DNA of 64,000 nt. It comes from Diaporthe sp. PMI_573 (lineage: Eukaryota; Ascomycota; Sordariomycetes; Diaporthales; Diaporthaceae). Position numbers and translations under genes: made by a program. Positions 1-8,804 of this stretch are shown one piece after another (position 1 is the first letter of the stretch; the number at the start of each line of letters is the position of its first letter). The stretch spans positions 434,001 to 498,000 of the forward strand of contig JAJTUP010000044.1 in the NCBI GenBank assembly GCA_021399435.1, given 5' to 3'. The notes beneath the pieces were generated by a model. It had not been told where the DNA came from and did not search any database. It saw only the letters and a program-made list of their open reading frames with translations.

Positions 1-67
1 AATTCTGCTTGTAACTTCCACATCGATTTCAACAGCTACACCGATTGCATTGCGTAACTAGCTTAGG

Positions 68-1478
68 ATGAGTATTCTATTAGATTCTGACGCCATCACT
101 GCTGTTGACGATGATGGAAATTTTAGGTCGTCTCCAGCGCCTTCTACAACTTTCACGCCATTCTCGCCAGCTCGACGTTCTAAGTCCACCTCGCCAGATT
201 CCACTACCAAAGAGCGGCAATATGAAGAATCTCTGTGGCGCCGTTTCCCCGGCTTCACCTGGTCTCAAAGGGTTAGAGATACTAATTCCTGGGCCTGGGA
301 GTATGGGTACGATATCCAGAAAGGCAACGACAGGAAGTGGGTTTGCAAAATTTGCATCCGCAAGAACACTCTTAAGCCAAAGACCTTCACATCAACGGGC
401 ATCCAAAATACCCTAAACCACCTCTATGACGACCACAGGATTTGTGCGCCTGAAGGGAAGACAAAATCAGCCTCGCAGCTAAGAGCAGAGGGCCGGAATG
501 CCAAGGGACAGTCAACCATTGCCGAGTTGATGAAACTTGATACCAATAAGCCTAGAGAACAGGCAATTGCGAATGGCTTCATCAAGAACTTCGACAAGAA
601 GCAGTTCCAACGACTTCTAATGGAATGGACCGTGGAGGCCAACCTCGTTCGAAACGGCAGAACACGACAAGCTCAGGAAGATTTTCGCATATCTGAACCC
701 TTGCGTGAAGCTCTGTGACGCCAATCTTTCCGCAACATCTATTCGCAGGAAAATCGTGGCATCATACGAACAGCACAAGACGAAGGTCATGGAGGTCCTC
801 CAGAGCTCTCCCGGCCTAATTCACGTCTCTTTTGATGGCTGGAGGTCCAGAAATCGGCACGCGTTATATGAGATTATGTGCTTCTTCCAAGACGAGAAAA
901 ACAAGCCCCGCAAAATCGTCCTTGGAGTACCCGAGGTCTCTACTCGCCATTCTGGCACAAATATTGCAGCAGAAGTCCTCGAGATTATCGATTCATACAT
1001 TATAAAGAATAAGATCGGGTATTTCACGCTCAGGGTGGTCATCAATTCAATCTGGGGCGTCGATTGAGTTGAAACAGGGGTGGCACGGTCTGTTTTTATG
1101 GCACGCGCACGCTCGCACGGTGCACATAGTGATCTTTTGTCCACCGGCGATTGAGTTGAATTGATGACCACCCTGCGAATGGCTCTTGATTTCCTCACAA
1201 TCCAGCCGATGTCAGCCGAGTGCGAGAGGCTCTTTTCTGCCGCAGGTCGATTGGTGACTCCCCTGCGCAGCCGCCTCGAAGTCGATATAATCGGGATGTG
1301 TCTAGTGCTGCGTTCGTGGCTACAAGCCAAGATAATCGACGACCTGGATCCTCTGTTCGTTCCCACCCAAATCGAGGTCGAGAGCAGCGCCAGAAGCGAG
1401 GCGGGCGCAAGAGAGTCAATGGCGTCATTTCTCAGCCGAGCGGGAGAGCTGGCAGAAGAGGAGAATAGGTGGAAATAA
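68..1478 (+). pseudogene. hAT transposase, frameshifted and internally deleted (copy A)
   Basis: Would encode a hAT DDE/RNase-H-fold transposase. The N-terminal frame (68-718) has a BED-like zinc finger: WVCKICIRKN gives C-x2-C, and HLYDDHRI gives the histidines. A frame change near 645, between ANL and FETAEHDKL, moves the reading to a second frame that continues through VKLCDANLS and the ISFDGW-type catalytic strand to KIGYFTL at about 1030. The MITE at 1031-1175 follows. Coding then resumes with RMALDFLTIQPMSAECERLF, the hAT dimerisation motif carrying the catalytic glutamate, up to the stop at 1478. The middle of the protein, present in copy B, is missing. It cannot make an active transposase. 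Confidence 0.8.
1031..1175. mobile_element. hAT-type MITE, copy 1 (145 bp)
   Basis: A 145-bp element with terminal inverted repeats CAGGGTGGTCATCAATTCAA at both ends. It is nearly identical, in opposite orientation, to 14024-14172; relative to that copy it lacks AGGGG and has one extra T. No target duplication flanks it (TTCACGCT on the left, CGAATGGC on the right). It sits exactly at the breakpoint of the internal deletion in the copy A transposase. Confidence 0.85.
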
Positions 1479-1814
1479 CTGGTAGAGCATGTCGCGAATA
1501 TCTCGTCAATTAGGCCAACTGTGACAGGACAAGAGCACGAACGAGGTCGAGTGTGACTTGGGTAAAATGATTGTTTACGAGTAAAGAAAGAGACGCTTAA
1601 GGAAAACTCCGACTTAAGCTATTTACACAATATTCATAAAGTGAGACTATTCATAAAGTATGAAAGTCACATGATCGTTCCCTCACACCAACTCAACGTC
1701 AATCCATTCAACGAAAGCGTTCAGTTGATCAACTCAACGAGAGGTCGGCGATTACTAAGCCAATTCACTCAATATAGGTCGTCCGTTGAGTTGGTTGAGT
1801 TGTTTGGGTCTCTG
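1479..1814 (+). repeat. hAT copy A 3' untranslated and terminal region
   Basis: Non-coding tail of copy A. It contains several GTTGATCAACT and TTGAGTTGGTTGAGTTG motifs, also present near the other terminus at 3780-3863, and ends in the terminal inverted repeat at 1794-1814. These subterminal motifs are typical transposase-binding repeats of hAT elements. Confidence 0.65.
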
Positions 1815-3504
1815 CTTGTACTCCTCCAGTTTTGCCATTAGGAATTCGAAGCCTTGGATGACATCCCAGATATTTCCGTACGAGCCGACCCACCCTCTCT
1901 TCCGTTTGCGTTGAGTACCGTCTCCCTCAAGGGTTTTGACGGTGACCTCGTAGAATCCAAGAATCGTGGCGAGGTGTTCGAGGACGTCCCAGTCCTTGTC
2001 TGAAAGCTGGTTTTCGGATAGGCAAATTCGCGGTTGAACAGCCGACCTCCTCATCAGGCCCGTCTTTTTCGACCTGTTGTCCTGCTCCCAAGCTTGTTTG
2101 TGTTTAAGAATCATCACATCGAGGTGAGGACGGAGTTTTATCGCGCGGCGGATCATATAGAGCTGGGACAGCCATCTGGTATCGTTATCGACGACGATGT
2201 TCAGAGGCTTCCTCGCTCAAACTCTCGGATCGATAGATTGGTCCATATCAGCCTGCTAAACACCTCGAAGAAGGTAACTCAGCACATCAGATCTGTCGAT
2301 GTCAACAACAAGGTTGTAGAGCTTCCCGAGTGGCCCTCTCCTCCTCCAAAGATCGTGTTCAGTTTCAGATAACGCTGCTGTGTGGGAAAGCTGATTCTCA
2401 AAGGCCTCTAGATTGGAGCCAAAAAGCAATGCTTTGGCAGAGGGGTTGAGTATGTGGCTAAAGCATCGACCTCTATGCTTGCGTCCATCGAAGCCCAACT
2501 CTCCTCCGATTACAGCCATTGCTGAGTTGTTGTTTTCGGCGTTATCAAGCGTGAAATACCCGATCTTATTCTTTATAACGTATGAATCGATAATCTCGAG
2601 GACTTCTGCTGCAATATTTGTGCCAGAATGGCGAGTAGAGACCTCGGGTACTCCAAGGACGATTTTGCGGGGCTTGTTTTTCTCGTCTTGGAAGAAGCAC
2701 ATAATCTCATATAACGCGTGCCGATTTCTGGACCTCCAGCCATCAAAAGAGACGTGAATTAGGCCGGGAGAGCTCTGGAGGACCTCCATGACCTTCGTCT
2801 TGTGCTGTTCGTATGATGCCACGATTTTCCTGCGAATAGATGTTGCGGAAAGATTGGCGTCACAGAGCTTCACGCAAGGGTTCAGATATGCGAAAATCTT
2901 CCTGAGCTTGTCGTGTTCTGCCGTTTCGAACGAGGTTGGCCTCCACGGTCCATTCCATTAGAAGTCGTTGGAACTGCTTCTTGTCGAAGTTCTTGATGAA
3001 GCCATTCGCAATTGCCTGTTCTCTAGGCTTATTGGTATCAAGTTTCATCAACTCGGCAATGGTTGACTGTCCCTTGGCATTCCGGCCCTCTGCTCTTAGC
3101 TGCGAGGCTGATTTTGTCTTCCCTTCAGGCGCACAAATCCTGTGGTCGTCATAGAGGTGGTTTAGGGTATTTTGGATGCCCGTTGATGTGAAGGTCTTTG
3201 GCTTAAGAGTGTTCTTGCGGATGCAAATTTTGCAAACCCACTTCCTGTCGTTGCCTTTCTGGATATCGTACCCATACTCCCAGGCCCAGGAATTAGTATC
3301 TCTAACCCTTTGAGACCAGGTGAAGCCGGGGAAACGGCGCCAAAGAGATTCTTCATATTGCCGCTCTTTGGTAGTGGAATCTGGCGAGGTGGACTTAGAA
3401 CGTCGAGCTGGCGAGAATGGCGTGAAAGTTGTAGAAGGCGCTGGAGACGACCTAAAATTTCCATCATCGTCAACAGCAGTGATGGCGTCAGATAGAATAC
3501 TCAT
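1815..3504 (-). pseudogene. hAT transposase, frameshifted and 3'-truncated (copy B)
   Basis: Reading leftward, residues begin MSILSDAITAV and include the BED-like finger (WVCKICIRKN ... HLYDDHRI). The same frame change as in copy A occurs near 2930, between ANL and FETAEHDKL. The frame at 2873-2256 carries the SFDGW strand, the FTLDNAENNN motif (second catalytic aspartate), the RCFSHILNP C-x2-H motif and the LWRRRGPLGKLYNLV block. Another frame change near 2256 leads to 2156-1815, which contains the DWDVLEHL and GYIWDVIQGFEFL-like hAT core before the code stops at EEYK, where copy A has inserted. It is dead as it stands. Confidence 0.78.
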
Positions 3505-3863
3505 CCTGAGCTAGTTACGCAATGCAATCGGTGTAGCTGTTGAAATCGATGTGGAAGTTACAAGCAGAATTGAGGGTAAAAGGAGGTGGCGGCCAGGGAA
3601 ATTAGGTGATCTGCCTTACGTACAAGCCACACATAGCCTTAGTTACGGGGTCGCTGTTAGGATTTATACCAGTCCGCAGTTACAGTCACTAACAGTGGCT
3701 AGTAGACCCACTTTATATCAACGAAATCAACGAGATCCACCAATGTCAAGGTAATATTGAGTTGGGCAGCTTACTAATAAAGTCCTCCATTGAGTTGGTT
3801 GAGTTGGCCGTTGATCAACTCGTTGATCAACTCGTTGATTACGTTGAGTTGTTTGGGTCTCTG
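1815..3863 (-). mobile_element. hAT transposon copy B, interrupted by copy A
   Basis: Same family as copy A, opposite orientation. Its 5' terminus is at 3863, where the plus strand reads GTTGAGTTGTTTGGGTCTCTG (3843-3863), the same terminal sequence as at 1794-1814. It runs leftward through the 5' leader (3863-3505) and transposase code until it is cut at 1815, where copy A begins. The missing 3' part should lie left of the window, beyond copy A. The candidate 8-bp target duplication at its 5' end is AAGGAGGT. Confidence 0.75.
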
Positions 3864-4850
3864 AAGGAGGTACATTAATATATGATGAATGTATTGGAAA
3901 TAGGAATTAGCGTGGAATAGTGTAGATTACGTGAGCACTGAATTCATTAAGCTTGCCTGCTCTGAGGTTAATTACCCTAAAGGCAGCTCTGGAATCGAAC
4001 TCTGAAGTTGAATCCTCGGATTTAATGGTGGCCGCTGGGGTGGTGATTTTGATGTCGGAAAGGGAGAAGGAAGCCCGATTAGAGGGAAAGGGGGGGAATC
4101 AAGTTCAGTTGTATCTTATTCTACGAATATACTGCGCAGGCGCAGCTCCCTCGCCGCTATATATTCTTTGCCACTCTGCTTGTATCTCCTACCCTCATAA
4201 CTTTCTTCCATATATTCTTCTAGGTATCCCTGGGCACGCCAGTATGGTCACAGATTTAGCTGTGGTCAAAGCCTATGACGAGAAGAGTGAGGATTTGCGA
4301 CCATAAAGCAATTGATGTCGAGAGGTCAGGGGAAGATTGATGGGCATAAGGATTGCTTGAGGGCAGATCAGGATCTGAACATTCTGTGCTATGTTCCGAT
4401 GCCTAACTCTATTGTGATTCCAGTGCGTCAGCCTGCCCATTTTATAACTAGACGAGCCCATCCTTCATGGATCTCGATGCTTTCGGCTCGGTGAATCTCT
4501 CAGCCCGCCATAGGGGCCTGAACGTCATCAAGGTGCCCTCCGGCCGGGCCCGAAGTGCTGCCTTCCAACAATTGAATACTTCATTCTGAAGAAAACACTA
4601 TACTAACGATTGTGGTTTGTGAAGGAGAGGGACGAGGAAATGTGTTTCTCATGGGAATTCAAGCTGACAGTGGTTCTCCGCATAGAAAACCGGAGATATG
4701 AAGAGCACAGACCCGTTTAGCAGGGGCCCCGGCTCCTTGGCGGGAAAGACTTTTTAGCGCGACCTGATCTTTGCGAAACTACTGATCCATCGCTGTACCG
4801 ATATCAACTTCGGAAATAGACTATGTTGTAAGGTAAATGCAGAAACTTAG
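3864..4850. other. no gene supported
   Basis: About 1 kb right of the hAT nest. It has short open frames, including one of 117 codons at 3953-4306, but no recognisable domain or clear codon signal. A TATA-like stretch (GCTATATATTC near 4160) precedes a pyrimidine-rich run, so an unrecognised small transcript is possible. Confidence 0.4.
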
Positions 4851-5231
4851 ATGAGTTTCTCGCATGCTGACTCTTTGCGGGACTATAGCGTTGTTTGCGT
4901 CTTGGGAACCGACAAGCATTCAACCTATTGTATTTTACGCGATCAAATTGCAGCAGAGGTTAAACATCAGACTCCATTCGTGTATGGCCGAGATCGACTT
5001 CTATTCTTCGATAACCGTGAGCCATTCTCAGCAACTCCTCTAGTCGTGCAAATTGCAAACGGCACAATCTCTCTTCCCATCGGCAAGATCTATAGGGTTT
5101 TGTCAGAAGTCCAAATTGTCACGCCATCTCGAAGAATCGACAGCCCTGCTGCATTTAGGAAACTACGATTTATCTCTAAAGAAGTCTACTGCAAGCGGGT
5201 AAGGCTTTTTATACTTAACAGGTATTGTTAA
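4851..5231 (+). CDS. uncharacterised open frame, 126 codons
   Basis: Begins with ATG at 4851 and reads MSFSHADSLRDYSVVCVLG. I do not recognise a family with certainty. The stretch DRLLFFDNREPFSATPLVV followed by IANGTISLPIGKIYRV resembles the region after the protease of Ty1/copia polyproteins (a GRDRLLF-like segment then a (A/I)DGT segment), but no catalytic DSGA is present, so this is only a hint of a decayed retroelement. No flanking retroelement domains are visible. Confidence 0.25.
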   Translation: MSFSHADSLRDYSVVCVLGTDKHSTYCILRDQIAAEVKHQTPFVYGRDRLLFFDNREPFSATPLVVQIANGTISLPIGKIYRVLSEVQIVTPSRRIDSPAAFRKLRFISKEVYCKRVRLFILNRYC

Positions 5232-6965
5232 TTCGGTCTTGGCGTTGAGTTTAAATGCAGCCCCAGTTGATGGGGAAGTAGAGCGAAATGGGCTGCCCAG
5301 GGTTACAACTGGTAGTTTTTGTCTAGTTGGCTAGAGGACGATGAGGTAGATGAGATATACAGAAGGAGACTTGGTCGATTATAGGGGTTCTTGAGCTTAT
5401 GCGAAGTGGTTGCCCTGTCGACAAGTGTCTCAAAATAATCGGGCCCAAAAGGGTATCTAGCCCGAAATGTTGTTAGGGACAGAAGAGAAGTGCTTGTCGG
5501 AATCGTAGACATAAGTCTCGCCATTATATTCGCATAAGACGGCTATATGCGTACCGTTCAGCTTAGATAACTTTTTTTTTCTTCACCCCTGTTGTGCTAA
5601 AAGTTGAGCTTATCGTGCTTAACATAGTGCCCGCCACGCTAATGTGTCTCACTCGCAAGCTCTGTACAGCGCCAATACCGGCTCCTAAATTACTACTACA
5701 ATTAACGACTAACTACGAAATTTATATCCGGAAGTGAATGGTGCTGGGATTGAAAGGATGATGAGGTTTATTGAGAATGTTAAGGAGATGTTATGAAACT
5801 CATCTTCGGAAACGAATGATGCTGGAATTGAGGAAATGATCAAGCAGAACATATCTTGAGAACAAGTTAGTGGTCCCGTGATCTGGTTGAATATCGGGCA
5901 GATTTTGAGTCCTTGCAGCCTATTAGAAGCCCTCGATATACTTAAGACGATAGGATGAAGCGACCTTTGACAAACGTGGTGGGCAGTCAGTGGTCATGGG
6001 CAAAACAGGTGCTGTATATTTGACTTAGTTCTCAAGATTGGTGATAATGCTCCTCTAGTATGCGATAAAGAAGGTTTTGATACTACATACGAGAAGCTTC
6101 GAACAGAGATAATGGACCTTACTTTGCAATCCTCGCTCGTTGAACACCTCGAAGAGAGAGTTGTTGAGCGCTATGTCTATATTCTCCTGGAAAACATTCT
6201 CAATCATTGCCCACATTGCATGCATCCGGCAGCCTGAGCTCCTGATGGCCTGGAAGCAAAGCGGGAACGGCTGCGCAGGCTGGAAGATTGCGATTGTGAG
6301 CCAGAGGACAGGGCTGTTGCCATTACGAAATAAACGATAAAAACTATATTGAGCTTTCCATCGAGCTGACAGGACACATCTATTAGCCCGCTGCATGGTG
6401 ACTTGTTGTCGATTATTTAGACTTCCTCTTTATGCTGCTAGAGGTTAGAGATGGAACTCGATTCCGCGGACCCCGACAGACTGCCCGGAATATTTTATCG
6501 CGCCACATGCGTTTCTGCTTGTGCAACCGTATGAGATTTGCCTTCAGCTTCTTAATCTCGTCTTCCAGCTTCTGATATTGATTAATGACCGTGAAACGAT
6601 AAGATTTCGATGCGGCATTGATGAAAAGAAGGTCTCGCAGGGCATATTATGGAGGCTGCAAAAGCACTACGTTGGGTAGTGAAGGGAGGTTGAATGGGAG
6701 GCTCTGATTGGCTGTAGTGCTGCTTTGTCAGAAATGGATTTGCCAACCCTTTTTTTTTGGGGGGGGGGGGCAGGCATTGTGAATTGTTCCTTTGCCTTAG
6801 ACGTTGGTGGTGGGCGTGGTCACCTCCAATGAAGCAGCTTCAATGCTTCAGACCCAGCGGATGACAGCAAGTCCTACCTGGCACTTGGCGCCACTCAGCC
6901 AGCCTATCAAGATGGTCGATTTATTCCCGGACCCACCAGGGGTTGACAAATTGGGACAAACGGGG
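5232..6965. other. no gene supported; homopolymer tract
   Basis: AT-rich, weakly structured DNA with short overlapping frames on both strands (for example 6055-6396 minus) and no recognisable protein. A T-run followed directly by a G-run lies at about 6751-6770 and may be unreliable in assembly. Confidence 0.4.
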
Positions 6966-6974
6966 TATATAAAG
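6966..6974 (+). promoter_or_regulatory. TATA box of the membrane-protein gene
   Basis: TATATAAAG lies about 93 bp upstream of the ATG at 7067, followed by a CT-rich stretch and a CTACTCAAAACATC leader typical of filamentous-fungus promoters. Confidence 0.55.
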
Positions 6975-7066
6975 AGGCTGGCTTGTGGTCTTTCAACTGC
7001 TGTCCCTCTACCTCTCTTGACTACTCAAAACATCTTTCCCACTACCGGACAGTCCTCAGTCATCAT

Positions 7067-7661
7067 ATGAATCAACTTTGGTCACTTACTCATCCTCGCA
7101 CAATGTCTCTCAACAAGTTCCTGCAATCTATCTCGATACTACTGCACTTCGCCTTCATCTTCATTGCCTCTTATTTTGTCAACTGTCTAATGGCGGACCA
7201 TATGGTCATTCTAAAAGACATGAAAGGACTCCAATAGGATCACCCCGCCATTAGAGACCCATCCCACAGTTTTGGACTCGCTCCAGAGACTCAACCAATG
7301 CAACCAGATAATCTCCGCGGTCGCGTGCATTTTGCTCGCCTTCTTTTCATATTCAGCTGAACTCAGGGCTCCATCTATGAAAAGAGAGATACTCATCCGA
7401 GCAACGCAAAGCGTCATCTTGATTGGCGTTCTCTGGTTGCTCATCGACCATCAAGTCCGACAATTAGGCGGCGAAAAGACCATCTCCGTCACATTTTACC
7501 GCATGACTATCTATTTCGCGATTTCTCTAATCGTCATTGCCTGTATTTCAAACCTGCTCGCCGTTCAGAACGCTTTGTGGAACACGCTCGGGCGCGACAA
7601 GACCCCCGATAACACCAACATCGTTGATGCACAAGATATGGGTATTTTGAAGGGAAAGTAG
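7067..7661 (+). CDS. small multi-pass membrane protein, unknown function (two frames)
   Basis: The first exon or frame begins with ATG at 7067 (an in-frame second ATG at 7103, MSLNKFLQSIS) and holds one hydrophobic segment (ISILLHFAFIFIASYFVNCL). It stops at 7237. The reading continues in another frame, open from 7224, with DSLQRLNQCNQIISAVACIL, a second hydrophobic span (SAVACILLAFFSYSAEL), a third (SVILIGVLWLLI) and a fourth (MTIYFAISLIVIACISNLLA), ending MGILKGK at 7661. The frames need an intron or a one-base correction. GTCTAA at 7185 with CACAG at 7269 would restore phase but is a weak donor. The TATA box and pyrimidine-rich leader favour a real gene. No family recognised; the predicted location is a membrane. 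Confidence 0.5.
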
Positions 7662-8454
7662 ACCCATGTGGGAGACGTTATGATAGATGTGGAGAGCCAT
7701 CCCGCGGGCTCCCATGGCTTTGTTACGGCGGTGCTGGGCTAGGCGTGTACACAGTCGAGGCTGGAGGCCTCTTAAGTTGAATACGTCCGAGGACTCGGGT
7801 TCACTTCTTGTGTTTTAATATGTTTGCAAGACACGAAGAGGGATATACTGCGAAGTGTAGGTGAATTTGGGCCCAGTGAATTGGGCATGGCCTCCCTGAG
7901 AGGGCTACAGATGTTTAAATGCTTGAAAAACCACAGTCTTTACAGTACAGAATCTTAACCACATTCATTTGTTCGCATGATTGCAGTCCACACGATGTGA
8001 TTAATCAAAAGGGGGGGTGGGAACCATTCAAGCCTCTCTCTCACTCCGGGTAGCGGAACGGTTTGGAGAAGAGGTCTCCCGACACGTGAATTCTGTACGA
8101 ATCGAGAGTCCATTTTGGATGGCGGTAAAGATGGCGCCTCTTAACACTTAGATGAGGGACAAATGAGCAATCGATATAGAGGATCGACCAGAATCAATGG
8201 TAGAAGAGTGGACGGGGTCGTGACAATCAGAGACGTAAGACTGATCTAGACGAGATATCGCTCCATTCAACCACAAAGACGCCACCAGCGATATCTAGTG
8301 GGACGAAGAGCAAGAGGACATTGACATGGTCTGCATCAAGGTTCGCGGTTAGGCGGTGGGTTGGTTGGTTATTCATTCATTACTGCTCTCTAGCTAGAAA
8401 CAAAAGGGAAGCTCTCCGCGCGGCAGACGTGATAAGCAGAACTTATCGTGGGGT
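7662..8454. other. no gene supported
   Basis: 3' flank of the membrane-protein gene and left flank of the Crypton element. Only short frames without recognisable content. GATAAG and ACTTATC motifs begin at 8431. Confidence 0.4.
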
Positions 8455-8464
8455 CGTTTTGCGG
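8455..8464 (+). repeat. direct repeat flanking Crypton, left
   Basis: CGTTTTGCGG occurs here and again, in the same orientation, at 11457-11466. A short direct repeat at both ends is what integration by a tyrosine recombinase leaves. Confidence 0.5.
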
Positions 8465-8530
8465 AGTAATTTCGGGAAATCGTATGCGATTACACAACTA
8501 CCATCTGATAAGTGCCCGCCGCCGCGCACG

Positions 8531-8653
8531 CGAATATCTCGACGGCCAGCGGCCCAATCGAGGCCGTTCTGGGGCCTGGGGGACTGCTGCACTCCGACGG
8601 TGCGTTTGGTCCAGGAGCGGCGCCGTATAGGCTACTGGCCGTCGAGATATTTG
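8531..8653. repeat. inverted repeat pair inside Crypton end
   Basis: CGAATATCTCGACGGCCAG at 8531-8549 is matched by its near-perfect reverse complement at 8635-8653 (only the last bases differ). The 85-bp spacer is GC-rich. It could form a hairpin near the 3' end of the recombinase gene. Confidence 0.6.
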
Positions 8654-8804
8654 CGTGTGTAGCGCCGGGAAGGGATGGGGGGCTAGGCTCCGCTGCAAGG
8701 ACTACGAGATAACAATGCACTGATCCTGCGGCTCTTTAATCTTCAAAAATACGTCTTCTAAATAGATATATATATAAAGACCCAACTACACGGCCGGCTT
8801 ACCG

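Larger units (their letters stand above)
1..1814 (+). mobile_element. hAT transposon copy A, internally deleted, 5' end outside window
   Basis: A class II hAT element running left to right. Its 3' terminus is visible at 1794-1814, where the sequence ends in GTTGAGTTGTTTGGGTCTCTG; the 5' terminus lies left of the window. It contains the BED-finger N-terminal part of a transposase, a MITE sitting at a large internal deletion, and the C-terminal dimerisation part. Positions 1-1030 are almost identical to the reverse complement of 2550-3575, which belongs to copy B. Immediately after 1814 the sequence resumes in the middle of copy B's coding region, so copy A appears to have inserted into copy B. 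The 8-bp target duplication would be CTTGTACT; the second copy would lie left of the window and cannot be checked here. Confidence 0.8.

Noticed and set aside
1..3575. A giant palindrome that might be a replication or fold-back structure
   Set aside because: The arms are two transposon copies with recognisable ends, and the centre holds parts unique to each; nested insertion explains it.
4486..4570. A tRNA or small structured RNA in the GC-rich segment
   Set aside because: No A-box/B-box pair or cloverleaf could be built; no tRNA was found in the window.
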